From: Impatiens glandulifera
Taxonomy: Eukaryota; Streptophyta; Magnoliopsida; Ericales; Balsaminaceae
Assembly: GCF_907164915.1 (NCBI RefSeq)
Contig: NC_061867.1
Location: forward strand, 26,884,308 to 26,948,307
Reading direction: 5' to 3'
DNA length: 64,000 nt
Made by a program: the position numbers and the translations under genes. The notes under the pieces are model-generated. The model saw only the letters and a program-made list of their open reading frames with translations. It had not been told where the DNA came from and did no database searches. Below, in pieces: positions 21,601 to 36,183 of the stretch; within the stretch, counting starts at the first letter, position 1; every line of letters starts with the position of its first letter.

Positions 21601-22020
21601 GTATGTACTCGTCTATGTATGTTTGGTGTAAAGTAAACGGATACAAATTCTGTACAGAAAAACACGACGAAGGTTTGACCACTCAAAATAGTGGGGTGGT
21701 TGTTGAGGGGTACAACGGGTCTGAAACTATGTCATACTACGGAGTTTTAACGGATATAATCGAAGTACAATACTTTTCTCACAAACGAGTTGTTTTATTC
21801 AAGTGTAAGTGGTTTGATACACACTCGGGGTAACTAGGAGTGAAAGTGGATAAATATGGCTTCGTAAGTGTAAATGTAAACCGAATTTTGAACACCCAAA
21901 GTCAAAACCCGTATATATTGGCGAGTCAAGCGAAACAAGTATTCTACGCCCCTAATATGTCAGCCCGACCCGGTTGGAAGATTGTGACAAAAATAAAACC
22001 GCGGTTTACAAACATATAGT
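18671..22020 (+). pseudogene. CACTA transposase, TNP2/TNPD type, decayed
   Basis: Starts with the transposase-associated domain (SDKRWM.., CVKCLNTPF, YGINVHYEYWYFHGE, 18720-18950) and an acidic Asp run (18965-19035). The TNP2 domain follows: KIDACKNNCMLFWKDD (~19430), PVILVPYNVSPTTCM and LIPGPKCPGDAIDIFLQPLIEEL (~19850-20000), NDFPAYANLSGWSTKGKFAC (~20070-20130). DUF4218 begins at NLDVMHIEKNICD (20453), and DUF4216 at about 21590-21830. The frame shifts in an A7 run near 19285. In-frame stops are at 19660 (TGA), 20391 (TAG), 21033 (TAG) and about 21831. Probable introns lie at 21342-21407 and about 21463-21537. Length and domain order are those of a full-size TNP2 protein, but this copy cannot make one. 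Confidence 0.88.
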
Positions 22021-22125
22021 TCAGATTAATTAATTAGGTAGATTTATGTTTTTTACTTTATATTCATTCTTATTACTACTTTATTTCAATTATTCACTCA
22101 TTTTTATTAAAGGTGTGCATTAAGA

Positions 22126-23820
22126 ATGTCTGAAGGTCCTAAAACAACTTGGAAGAGTATGAGGAAAACACCCAAGAAATTGGATAAAAGCTACCAAAAC
22201 CTACTTGCCCAATCCGAGACCTTAAAGCTCCGAGGATCGTCTTCTAGTGACCAACCACCTATTGTTGTGGTTCCGATAGCTACTGCTCCCCCAACAGACG
22301 AGGATGTTGAGGCTACGGAGCTCCAAGAGTTTATAGAGAGCACGTTTGCTGATATGGTGGATGACGATGAGGCTGAAGACGAGGGTCTCGAGGAGCCTAT
22401 CGAGGAGGATGACGAGGAGGAGCACGGTTCCACTCCCGACCCATCATCGACAGGTAACTCGTTTACAAATTAGTTAGTGTTTCAATTGATTGACATATCT
22501 AATTATGATTTTGATAATTTTGAAGAATCTTATGCCCGCAAGAGACGGGGGAAGAACAAGAATATTGTGTTGTCTAAGAGGGTAGCGGGGACAAAGATTC
22601 CTCTTACGTTTAGAGAGAAGGATGGGAGGTCAGGCGGTATAGACGTGGGAAGAACACGGTGGTCTAGACATGTGGGGTCGATTATCCGGGACCCCGCAGC
22701 CGTCTCACACCGTCTTCTAAAGTGGAAGGCATTAAGTGCAGACCAATTGGATTCACTGTGGACTACTATCAAGGTAATACTTATTACTTGATTATACATT
22801 ACGTCATTAAATAATTATTTTTAACATTTGGATGTTATTTTTTTCAGGATCCGTTTGAAGCTACTAATTGTGATATTGAGGCTTTTCGAAAACCCGGATT
22901 GGGACACGCCAACCAGATATGGGATAGATGGCGGTCAGATTTGAACAAGACATATATTCGCGTCCACAAAGGAGACGAGGCGGCGGTATTGGCTAATCCT
23001 CCACCAGACTACGATCGAGATGATTGGGAGTTTGTGTGTTGCAACCATTTCTTCACAGAAAAATTTAAGGTACGGTTTCATAATTCAAATAAAAGTTGAT
23101 ATTAATTAATCTAACTTCATTTTTTATTTCAAATACAGAAAAATAGTCGTACAAATATTATTAACAGGAAGAAGCTGAAATTCCCACATCGTACGGGAAG
23201 TAGACCGTTTGCACAAATTGAAGAGGAGTTGGTAAGTACATTATTTGTAATAACTTAATATAAAGATTGTTATTAATTATATAAATCATTTATTTCAACA
23301 TGCGATTGAAATGGGACGGGCACCGTCTGTCATTGAAGTATTCAAGAGTACCCGTACCCCAAAACCGATAAAAGAAAACCCAACACCCGTTCCGGACGAA
23401 CACGTGCAAGAGAAAATTGTAAGTGAATTGAATATGCCTAGTTTTTTATTATAGAAATGATACTTTATTTCAATTGTGCAGGTTGAGATGGAGGAGGTTG
23501 TTAGTAACGAACCGGGAATATCGGATTTTGAATTGACGGAGAGGGTGTTCGGACAACAAAAACACGGGGTAGTGTTCGGAATGGGATCAGGCGTCCGGCC
23601 CACACACTTTCGTGAGGATCGTCGAAGTGGAAACAGTTCACAGCGAAACAATGAGCGATTGTTACAAGAAAATCAAATAATGAAGCTCAAGCTGGAGGAA
23701 CTGGAGAAGAGAGATGAAGAAAGAATGCGCAAAATTGAAGAAATGCAAGCGGAAAAGGAAGAAATTGTGACAAGAATGGAGAGAATCGAATTGTACCCCC
23801 CCCCCCCCCCCACAAGCTAA
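22126..23820 (+). CDS. TNPA-type protein of the CACTA element (Transposase_24 domain)
   Basis: Probable exons: 22126-~22455, ~22527-22773, 22848-23069, 23139-23231, about 23296-23418 and 23482-23820. The first encodes SMRKTPKKLDKSYQN and a strongly acidic tail (22310-22440). Exons 2-4 carry the plant Ptta/En/Spm Transposase_24 domain, with NHFFTEKFK before and INRKKLKFPHRTGSRPF after an intron. Exon 6 is a Lys/Glu coiled coil with a proline run from a C14 tract. TNPA-class proteins bind the subterminal repeats. No clear AG acceptor precedes the fifth exon, so a splice site may have been lost; the exons otherwise lack stops. It follows TNP2 on the same strand. Confidence 0.75.
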
Positions 23821-24049
23821 TTCTAGTACGTTGTCATTGGTTTTTTCGATTCAAAACATGTTTTCATTAGTAGTTGTGTCAATTTGAATGTATAACAGAT
23901 TGTTCGGATTATTAGTTTGGTTGCGAATTTTGTAATGATAATGATCATTTAATGTGATCGTTTAATGTATGTGTCATTTCTTTTATTATTGATATATTGG
24001 TTTGGCTGAACAGGTTTTGGTTGCGAGGTTTTGGTTGCGAGCAAAATAA

Positions 24050-24640
24050 TCAGCACATTTTTAAAAATTTACGGGAAAAAACCGAAAGTAATATTGAAAT
24101 CTCTCGGTTTTTCTTCAAATGGAAAAACCGAGAGTTTTACAAATAACTCTCGGTTTTCTCCATTTGAAGAAAACCGAGAGTTATATGAAAACTCTCGGTT
24201 TTTCCACAAAGAGAAAAACCGAGAGATTTCATATAACTTTCGGTTTTCCTCTTTGTGGAAAACCGAGAGATTTCTAATAACTCTCGGTTTTCTTCAAATG
24301 GAGAAAACCGAGAGTTATTAGAAAACTTTCGGTTTTCCTCTTTGTGGAAAAACCGAGAGTTTTCTAATAACTCTCGGTTTTCTTCAAATGGAGAAAACCG
24401 AGAGTTATTTGTAAAACTCTCGGTTTTTCCACAAAGAGGAAAACCGAATGTTTTTCAATTACCTTTCGGTTTTACTCTAAGGTATCTAAACCGAAAACTC
24501 TACGATATCTCTAGGTAAATGCCCAATTGTTTTTAACGAAATAGTCAATACCTAGGGATGGCGAGAGTTACCAAAACCTTCGGTAATGTGTCTATACCGA
24601 AAGTTATAGGGTCAAAATCGTGAGTAAAAACTCTCGGTTT
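24050..24640. repeat. right subterminal hairpin array of the CACTA element
   Basis: About nine near-perfect hairpins of the type AACCGAGAGTTATATGAAAAC/TCTCGGTT, spaced by CTTCAAATGGAG or CCACAAAGAGG. Spacers also alternate in inverted orientation, so larger foldbacks are possible. The array is expected to bind the TNPA-type protein. It starts right after the TNPA gene's 3' region and runs into the terminal repeat. Confidence 0.85.
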
Positions 24641-24860
24641 TGACCCCTTTATTACCAGTGTATACATCGAAGAGAACATTACAGAATAAACCAAAACCTA
24701 AACCTAAACCTAAATCCTAAGCCCTAAACTCATCTGAATATATCGAAGAGACGGACGGACGACGGACGAACGATGAATGATGATGTTGAACGAGGTTGAT
24801 CGATGATGTTGAACGAAGTTGGAATGGAAAGTCAATAGTTGTAAAGACGAAGTTTTGGAA

Positions 24861-25124
24861 GTCGGGGTGGGAGAGAGTTGATAGATATTCGTGAATTAGT
24901 TTTGTTTTAAATTAGGACAAAAAATGTTATATATACGATGAAAGACGAGAAATGTCATTCACGCATTTTCATCTAAAACGCGTGAGTTGATTAACACGTT
25001 TTAGATGAAACGCGTGAATGGCATTTCCCGTAAATGGAAAGTTAAGAAATGTCATTCACACATTTTCATCTAAAACGCGTTAATCAACTCACGTGTTTTA
25101 GATGAAAATGCGTGAATGACATTT
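24861..25124 (-). repeat. right terminal inverted repeat of the MULE
   Basis: Inverse partner of 4817-5085, with the same two internal palindromes (arms around TTTTCATCTAAAACGCG). Just inside it (24664-24800) the minus strand has AAACCTAAACCTAAAC-like telo-box motifs, common near plant transcription starts, which may belong to the promoter of the Ulp1-like gene. Confidence 0.88.
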
Positions 25125-25519
25125 CTTGTACTTGAGCGGTAAATCAGACGTGCGAGGAGTATTATAGACTTTTCGCAGGACAAAAAGACCCATTTTACAA
25201 ACATTATCGAGTGCAGGCCTTTTTTTGGAATTAAGGCTATTAGTAGGGTCATTTCATTAAATTTCCCTTTTATTATTTATGGAGTAGTAGATAAAAAATG
25301 AAAAGAATGAAGCAAACTGCACGTTGAAATGAAAGAATCCGAAAATAGTAGGAATGAGATTAAGGGAGGATGATGATGGTGGTAATTAAGGTTTGATGTA
25401 ATAATTATCCCAACATGCACGACGTTATTATTAGGTGGAGGAATAACAGAGAAGAATCCGAGAAAAAACCACTAACAGATTCATCATTGCTCCCTCCTCC
25501 ATCGATCTCCAGGAATTGA

Positions 25520-25609
25520 ATGACGCCTCAACCCTGGAGACTCTTCATCGATGTAGGCGAAGAGGCGGGTTGCTTTATCATCATCATCATCATCTCTCCC
25601 ATCTTTTAG
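25520..25609 (+). promoter_or_regulatory. upstream ORF in the BSK leader
   Basis: An ATG at 25520 opens a 29-codon frame (MTPQPWRLFIDVG.. with six Ile) and stops at 25609, 81 bases before the BSK start. If the leader is not spliced this uORF would be met first by scanning ribosomes. A transcript 5' end is not known from the sequence. Confidence 0.45.
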
Positions 25610-25690
25610 GTCATTTGGGCAGGAGGAGGAGGAGGGAGACACAGATAGGCGTCCCTACTTTTCTTTAGGTCTCTCTACCTTAATTCGCTA

Positions 25691-28127
<2,437 letters not shown>

Positions 28128-31100
28128 GAAAATATTAGGGTAACTTCTTTTTTTCTCTTGGGGCTTGAGTTCAACAAAAGAATGTATCAAAAATCAGTGA
28201 GACTTATATTATATTATGAGAAGATGAAGAGGGAGTTTCCTAGAACTCTCAAATTACCTTGTTCAACTCTTTTAATCATTAGATTCAGCTCCTGGAATTT
28301 GTTTATTATTATAGTGTAAAATTTTCCAAATGCTTGTGTGAATCTTGATTCCAAATTTGTTTCTTCATTCTAAGTTACAATTGAGAGAAATAAAAGAAAG
28401 CCTAATAGATCTCGTCCGAACAAAATTTTGAAATTGAAAATAAAACCGGCACTTAGTTTCGAATTTCGAATGCATTAATTGAAATATTTGTCGGGTATAC
28501 ATCTGGCTCTTCTTTATAAAATGATCTTTCATGGCAATAAAATAATAGGACTACAACATATTTGTAGTTGCACTTCAAGGTATAATTATATTAAAAAAGA
28601 ATGCACTCATGAAAAAGTAAAATGAAAATTAACTTATTAATGTTGAATAAAACAATTGAATTTAAAAAAGAAAATCATTATCAAAATTGTGGCAATGATT
28701 TTACAGTAGTGTCATAATTTTATTTCTGAAGAAGTAAGTTAATTTCATTGTTATATCTTGTTCGATCATGATAGATCAAAATGTTTTCATTAGTAACTAA
28801 GAAATAAAATGTACTTATTTTCAAATATATAAACATAATCTTTGCTTCTTTTATTGAATGAAAATTTATTTTATTTATATATATTGTAAAATATTGGATA
28901 GATACATATGTAGCTATTATATTATTATAAAGTTATTAATATTTTTTAAAATATACAGGTTTATTCTCTCAAGAAATTTATAATTATCTTCAGTCTTTAC
29001 ACCCTTGAATTCAAAATAAGGTATTAATTGTGCAGTGTGATTATATATTATAAGACTTTCTTTATAACTTTTATAATTTGTATCATCATCCCAACTAACC
29101 TACTAACCTTATTATGATTATCTATAAAAAAAAAATACAAATAAATGAATAATACAGATTTAACTAGCACTCCAAAATATTATGAATTTTTACTATAATA
29201 AATAAACTAAACTAAACTAGAAAAAATATCAACAAACCTACCAAATAATTTGTAGTTAAGATTGTACCAAAGTCATTTACAAATGAATGATATTTCTATA
29301 TGAATTGATCCTTAATTTTATTTCGAAGAAATAAGAAAAATGAGGTTACAAAGTATTTTTTTGCAAGCAATCAGAAAGGTATAAACAAATATAAGGAATG
29401 AAATAAAATGTTATTGATGAAAACATTTGTAGGCCAGTAAACATAAAAAAAAAAATTCCATTTCTATCTTTCCTTGGTTCTATTTTTTGGTCAAACTCCA
29501 TCTTTAAACAATAATATATTAACATTATAAATACATGTAAAGACATTGTTAACCACTTTTTAGTCAGGTTATCGTTATTAAGTCAATCAAGTGATAGTCT
29601 TTTATTGCCTCTATTAATGCCGCTATCAATGGTTACCTTAACCATTGATGGAGGGCTCTAATAATTTATTCTTATATTTTTAATAATGTTTTTTTCTTTT
29701 TAGATATTTATATTGGTTTTGATTCGGTTATTGTGGGTTGTTGATTTTGTTGATTTTTGGAAGAGTTTGAGAATCTTCATTTTGGTTTTGGTTGTTATTG
29801 AGAATTGTGAGTTACTTTTGGTTTGGTTTTCCCTAAGTTTGTAAAGTTTGGTTTGATTGGTTTTGGTTTGGTTGTCGTGAGTTGTTGATTTCAATTTGTT
29901 TTTTTTTTTAGAAGTTTGTGAAACTTGGTTTGATTGGTTTTGGTTGTTAATTTGGTTGGTCTGAATCGAAGAAGAGCTGTTAGTGGATGGTCAATGGATT
30001 AGGCAGAAAAAAGAAGTGAAGGAAGAGAAGAAGATTAAGAATGATGTGTAATTTCTTATTATTCGCGCTTTCGTTTTCTAATTGTCAAACTCTCAATGTT
30101 TATTATAGTTGAATCGCGAGTTTGAGTGTGGATGTTAGAGTATAATATAATATATTTGTAAAATATTATCACAATATTATAAATCGTGATAATATCAATA
30201 TTATATTATTTAATCTCATTATATGTCAATTATAATGTCTATATAATAGACATAATATATGTAACCATGAATAACAATTAAATATAATTTTTCTCTCTTT
30301 AATTTAACAATTTTTACCCAAAAGATTGGTTAGTATGAATAGACCACTGAAACATGGAAATAAATTGCCAACAATATCAAGGGCAAGGGAGGATCTATGA
30401 TTAAAAATATATCCCCGACTAAAATGTTCTTATAAAACTTAACCCGAACTAGATTATAATAATATCAATCAAATAAACAAACAAAATACATCTAGTTTAT
30501 TGTCGAAAGAGACGGAGAAATTATCAATAACCATGGTATTTTTAGTCGTTTGCATACAAAATATTTTGGACTATTCGGACTATATATAGATCCTCTTAAA
30601 CTTTAATGACAAATAAATTAAATTTGTTGTTAAAATTGAATGTATAAAAAAATTAAAAAATATTCTAATAAAAATATGAAAACCAAGAATTCTTTAGAAC
30701 CATAAAATTTGAACCATACACGCAAATAATTTATGCCCAAGTTGAACAAACTTCCTAAACAAATGAAATAAAAATAATAATAATAATTAGAGAGGCTTAC
30801 AAAAATAAATATTCAGAATTAAAAGTTTATTTAATTTTGAATTATTTAAAAATAATGTCAAATAAAATTTTATCCAATATTACATATTATCATGAATTAA
30901 ATTATTTAAATAGTTAATAATTATAATATGAAAATACTTTTTAGAAAACATATTATTTCATTATATATTTATTGATACCTACTAGCTAACTAACATTTTC
31001 AACTAAATAGTTTGTTTTTTTTCTAACAAGCAAATAAAATTATATAATATTGAAATAACGGCAGGGCCTAATTAGTTAATTAAGTTACATTTAAAATTGG

Positions 31101-31180
31101 TAAAATTTGAAAACAGTATTTAGGACAACTACCGCACTTCTAACTGTATTGCAAGAATAACCGTCGTCGTCACAACTGAA
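28128..31180. other. AT-rich intergenic DNA
   Basis: No gene recognised on either strand. 29690-29960 is T/G-rich with imperfect repeats of TTTGGTTTGATTGGTTTTGG. Around 30140-30200 a small palindrome pairs ATATTATCAC with GTGATAATAT. The remainder is A/T-rich without clear structure. Confidence 0.6.
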
Positions 31181-31412
31181 TAGGATTAATAATAGTAATG
31201 AAGCAACTTCAATCAGTTTCAACTTGGCATAATCTTCACAGCTAAAGACCTTCAATTTCAAAGGTAACCAACCATCCTCTTGTTCTTGTTCTTGTTCTTG
31301 AGAAGAGTCTTAATTTTGTTTGAGAAATATATGCATGCATGCATAATAGACTGTTCATTTTGATTTGGAATGCTAAATTAGGGTTAATATTAATGTTTAT
31401 CCAGATCGAATT

Positions 31413-31960
31413 ATGGTAATGGAATACGTAGGAGGCGAGGAATATCCCTCTTCTTCAGTAACATTCATTTTTTCTGATGTTACTCACACTCTAGCAAACC
31501 CTGTCAGGTTCACTCTCAATCAAGAGTAAGTTAGTAAGTGGGTGGTGCGTGGTTCTTAATTAATTAATTAATTTCTGTTCGAATTCTTCTTCTTCATTAT
31601 CTCTGTGCGTGGGTACGTGTTGCAGTCCAAGGGTATCTTCTTGTGCGTACACTATTCCCACACCTGATGAAGATCCTCAATATGATCCTCCACGAGATCC
31701 TCCACTAAATTTTAGGGTTCAGACAACTGGTAAGTAAGTAACAATTAATAATGCAATCAATCCCTCATAACAAACAGACTAATTAACATTATTATTGATT
31801 GATTTTAGGTGATGATGCTCGTGATGTATTCAAAGATGCAGTACAAGAATTGTTGCTCATGTGCAAACATGTGAGAAGCACCTTTGATCAATCTGTTGCA
31901 GACTTCAAGAACTCTCCCCCCTCTTTCCCCTCCTCCTCCTCCTCTTCCTCCAACTCATAA
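31413..31960 (+). CDS. RPAC2: RNA polymerases I and III subunit RPAC2 (AC19, Rpb11-like)
   Basis: Three exons (31413-31525, 31626-31729, 31809-31960) with canonical GT-AG introns give 122 residues. The RNA_pol_L_2/Rpb11-like dimerisation fold is clear: THTLANPVRFTLNQDPRV, AYTIPTPDED, FRVQTTGDDARDVFKDA and MCKHVRSTF. Together with RPAC1 it forms the alpha-like heterodimer of RNA polymerases I and III in the nucleus. The tail is a Pro/Ser-rich run (PPSFPSSSSSSS). A likely leader exon ends at TTTCAAAG|GTAACC (about 31262), with an intron before CCAG at 31404. Start choice: the alternative Met is only two codons downstream. No breaks. Confidence 0.92.
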
Positions 31961-34673
31961 TAGTAACACTCTTTCTTCAATAATATAGACCAATTCATCT
32001 TCTTTGTTTCCTTCTCAGATGGACTCTCTTAAGTCATCATTTTGAACAGTTAGTTGTATATGTTGGTAATATTGGTATGGTAGACTATTTTGTTACCTAT
32101 TTTATTTTCTCACAAAAGTATATATTTCTTGTGTTTATCAACAATCAAAATATGTACGTAGTATCAAATGTTATTGACAAAGAAGAAGAAAAAGAGTTTT
32201 GCCAACTGCCACCACCACCACCACACCTGCCGCCAGCCACCGACGACAAAAAAGAGGCCGCCGCCGCCTCCTCCTGGTTTATTATTATCCCAACTACTAG
32301 CTAGTATGCTACGTTTGTTACTTCAGATCACTCACACGTCCTGCTGTCAACCGTCAACATTTTCAATTTTCAAATAATCAAACAAATGATATTTTAAATA
32401 ACTTTTTACATAAAAACATCAAACGAGCTCCAGGTTATTGCCTCTAATTTTGAACCAAGACTCTGCGCAATGTTTGTGAGCAGTCCCCAAATCTCCCTTA
32501 CAAGAGCAAACCAAGATCAATTAATATTTCTTCTTCGTCCAATTTCAAATGACAGATTCTGCGATCTCTCTTCTTTATAACCATCAAGGGGGATCAACTT
32601 TCACCATCTCCAGTGGACCAGTACACTTCTCTCCATGTCCAGTCCACATCATCTTCCGAGGACGTGGAGGCGGCGTCTCTGCTGATGTGGGTACGGATAA
32701 CGATCCTCAAATCCCCGCAGTGAAATCGAAACTATTTACAGGGCGGTTTTTGACATCATTCATGGACTAAATTATTTTGCGTGGATTAAATCATAATTTA
32801 AATTGTGAGATATTAAATTTGAATGTTTTATAAGATTACATTAATTCATCTTTTAAATCTTCTATTTCTTTAGATAAAATTGTTTTTAAATTTTTTTTAT
32901 TTGAATTTGTTTTTAATCATTTCATTCTTTAGACTTTCTTTAAATGCTTCTTCCAATTAATAATGTTTATCTTTATTGATAAGAACACAAAAATGAAATT
33001 GATGGTTAATAATTAACATTTTAGTTATTTTGGTTTGAATACTATTCTTTCATAAAATTAAAATTATCATTAATGTATTATCATAAATAATTTCATATTA
33101 AATCATATTATTTTATGAATACACTATAATTCATAAATATAATTTCACATTAAATCACATAATTTTAATTTATATTAAAGATAATATTTGTACAATTATT
33201 TATTATACTATTGACCTTATACATTCTAACAATTTCTCAATAGGTCACATATGTACAAATAATAAATGTGTCAACAATAATGTGCCCGAATTTTTTTGTC
33301 ATTTCAATCCTATGTTGTATAAACAATCTTATCAATTAAGCAAATCAATTTATGACCAAAGAGTTTGTCGTTATATTTAAACACAATTAAACCTAACAAT
33401 GATCACATAAATCAATACAATTAATTGACAAATTATATCATGAACGTGAAGAATAAAAATTTATGTAACTTAATTTAGTTTGGTTGAATTTGAGTTGGGT
33501 TTATTTCAGGTTGGGTTAAGGTTACCCTAATTACCTAAATTAAAATAATTTAATTATTTCTTATCAATTCAATATAAACTAATCATCTAACAATTCGATT
33601 ATATTCTCCTAATTTTCACCATGTTGATCTCCAATACAATCAAACGAAAAATAATTAAAAGTTTTAAAACTCATTAATAATATATTTATTAACTATAATC
33701 TATCCATACAAAAAAAATATATATCACTATTGTTTTAAAACTCTTTAATGACTTAATTTGTTTATGAATTATTTAAATATTATTTATATAATTCATATTA
33801 ATCTCACTTATTCTTTTTTTAACTAATTTAGTAATTAAAATATCAAAATCATATCAAATAAATCAAAATTATGTTAAACGGAACAAAAAAACGTATAATA
33901 ATGTCAAAAACGTATTAGACGAAGCAAAAAACAAATTAAACAGATCGAAAATGTTATATGTGTCAAAAGTGTGTTAAACATGCCAAAACGTGTTAAACGT
34001 GCTAAAAACGCGTTAAACGTGTCAAAAACGTATTAAATATATCAAAAACGTGTTAAATATATCAACAACGTGTGAAACAGATTAAAATGAGTTACATACT
34101 TGTAAAAATTAAAAACTTATTAAACGAGTCAAAACTGATCAAACCGTTCATTCTTTAGTTTACGTCCAAGAAATTACATAGTACTGGCCCCAAAACCATA
34201 AACATTCACCGAAATGATTTAAAACGAATAAAATATTAATTAAACGTGTTAAAAACGTATTGAATAAGTAAAAACGTATTAATTGAGATAAAATAAATTA
34301 AATAATTGTTAAACGAATCAAAATATACGTGTTAATCGGGACAAAAACATGTTAAATGTTAAATGAGTTAAATACATAATAAATGTGTTTCAAACTAAAA
34401 CTTAATTTGAATTATCTAACCTATACCTAACCCATATTATTTAATTTAGATATAGGTTGAGTTTACTCATTTGCACACCCCTAAAAATAAATACTTAAAC
34501 CGATTGATTCAGTTCCTTTAGGTATTTGAACCATAGCGGTAGGGCACGCTGTCATGCGTTATAAATCGGCCATAAGTTGGTGCAATGTAAGACGGTCATG
34601 TGTTACTTTATAAGTCATCAATTCAGTATAAGTACAATTATGTGCTATTTTGGTGTTTTTTTCAATGGAAAAC
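31961..34673. other. intergenic DNA, mostly without recognisable genes
   Basis: 32160-32330 has simple CCACCA/CCGCC repeats in the RPAC2 3' region. 32549-32770 is open for 73 codons (MTDSAISLLYNHQGG..) and is less AT-rich than its surroundings, but no family is recognised and no neighbouring exon is evident. It may be a fragment. 32800-33880 is AT-rich with nothing seen. Confidence 0.5.
33890..34400. repeat. degenerate short tandem repeat (CGTGTTAAA type)
   Basis: Many imperfect copies of a ~17-20-bp unit close to AAAAACGTGTTAAACGTGTC, clearest at 33950-34090 and more diverged on both sides. Stops in all frames. Confidence 0.65.
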
Positions 34674-35278
34674 TGTTGGAATTATTTCCAATATTTGGGT
34701 ATATATATTATTTAATAATTATATATTAATCTTTACCATAATAAAGATTAAAGCCCAATTAAAATGATTTATTAAAATATAAAAGTTATGGACTTATTTA
34801 GATATCTATAATAAATATGGAGACATATTTGTGTAGAAACAAAAATACCATTTATTATTTCGTTGATTGGCTGAATAATAAATGAGTATATTAGGGGTAG
34901 GTCCCCAACCCATATAGATAGTCTACCTATTTTGTTTTTCTCATCGAACAATAAGGTTTTAGGTTCATCTCTCAAGAACACTAAAGGACTATCAATATAG
35001 GGTTGGAAGACTTAAACCCCGCCCACATCAGACATTCCGATCCAGGTTCAGATATAGAACAAGAAGATCCACATTCTAATCCAGGTCCAGATTCAGAACA
35101 AGAAGATCCAAGATCTAGAGAAGATCAAGAAGAAAAAATAACGAAGAACGACTTAATGGACCGTTCTTCATTCAAGATCTAGGTATGTTTCCGCAGTTAC
35201 AGTTTATCTCAATTTATCGACATAGAGTATATAGATTATAGACTTAAGGATTAAAGATTTAGATTAAAGAAACTAACA
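34674..35278 (+). repeat. 5' LTR (copy A)
   Basis: Begins TGTTGGAATTATTTCC and ends AAACTAACA. A 39-bp segment around GATCCAGGTCCAGATTCAGA is present twice inside. The open frames it contains on either strand are not conserved between copies. Confidence 0.88.
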
Positions 35279-35280
35279 AG

Positions 35281-35293
35281 TGGTATCAGAGTC
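35281..35293 (+). other. primer-binding site
   Basis: TGGTATCAGAGTC two bases after the LTR, one base off the usual copia tRNA-Met match. Confidence 0.8.
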
Positions 35294-36183
35294 TTCTCTA
35301 TGTCGATCTATTGAGATTTAAGTTTATAAGAATTTTTAAGAATATGATTAGACATTTTTTTTATGTTCTTGATCTATTTTGGCTAGTTATGTTCTTGATC
35401 TGATTTGGCTAGAACGGATAATGATAGAATGAATTAATGAATAGTAATAACAATATTTGATGTATATATTGATCTAAACTTTTGAATTAGATTAAAATAA
35501 AGGAACAAGACATCAAATATCTAAATAGTTTTAGACATTCATTTAAGAAGAAGATGAACATTCAAGAATATGAATAGATTTTGTTTAAAGAATTATAATT
35601 AAAGAATAATTTATATTTTTTTGTTTAAATAATTATAATTAAAGAGTATTTACATTCTCTAATTAGATATAATATATATCTAATTAATTATAATATTATT
35701 AATAACTGTTAAAAAAAGTTAAGAAAGTAGTATCAATTATTATTGTAATATTAATTAATTATATATTATTAATAAGTTAGGAGAATTTATGTTTTCAGTT
35801 ATTTATATTTGAGGAAGTTATATATTTATATTTAATTATTATTTAAATAATTAATTACAAATAAGACAAATTTATAGTAAACAATAATTATATGTATATA
35901 TATGGAATTTCAGATTTTAGAATAATAATTAATTATAATTAATTATTATTAATTAAGAAATTAATTAATTATATATTGAGAGAAATCTATTGATAAAGTT
36001 GATTTTTTTTAAGAACTAATCAAACTAATATCTCTTTATTATTAATTAGATAATTAAGGAGAAATTAATTAATATATTAGATATATATTTTGTGTATAAA
36101 TTTAATAATAATTATAACCGAATTAATTAAGGAAATTTGAATTTTAGAATAATAATTTATTATCATTCTAATTATATAACTAC

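Larger units (their letters stand above)
13848..24660 (+). mobile_element. CACTA (En/Spm) DNA transposon nested in the MULE
   Basis: The left end reads CACTAGCAAAAAAATCGACC at 13848. The right end is the inverse of CACTGGTAATAAAGGGGTC, ending at 24660. Both ends are flanked by TAT (13845-13847 and 24661-24663), the 3-bp duplication expected for CACTA elements. The inside has a TNP2-type transposase, a TNPA-type gene and subterminal arrays of short hairpins, all standard for the superfamily. The termini match only in part beyond CACTRGYAAWAAA, so the two ends may come from different subfamilies. Length 10,813 bp. Confidence 0.88.
4817..25124. mobile_element. Mutator-like element (MULE) with transposase and Ulp1-like protease genes
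   Basis: The first ~270 bp (4817-5085) are repeated in inverted orientation at 24861-25124, both starting AAATGTCATTCACGC and both continuing into a shared AT-rich stretch. Between them lie a MuDR-type transposase pseudogene (plus strand) and a convergent Ulp1/C48 protease gene (minus strand). MULEs carrying Ulp1-like genes are known in plants (the KI or Kaonashi type in Arabidopsis and similar melon elements), although Arabidopsis KI elements lack long terminal inverted repeats. A 10.8-kb CACTA element is inserted inside; without it the MULE is about 9.5 kb. No 9-bp target duplication is visible, which is expected if the copia element removed or displaced the left flank. Confidence 0.85.

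Noticed and set aside
24664..24730. Interstitial telomere repeat (AAACCTAAACCTAAACC)
   Set aside because: Only a few imperfect units; better explained as telo-box motifs near a transcription start.
32160..32310. His/Pro-rich small protein after RPAC2
   Set aside because: Simple CCACCA and CCGCC repeats in a 3' region, open in two frames.
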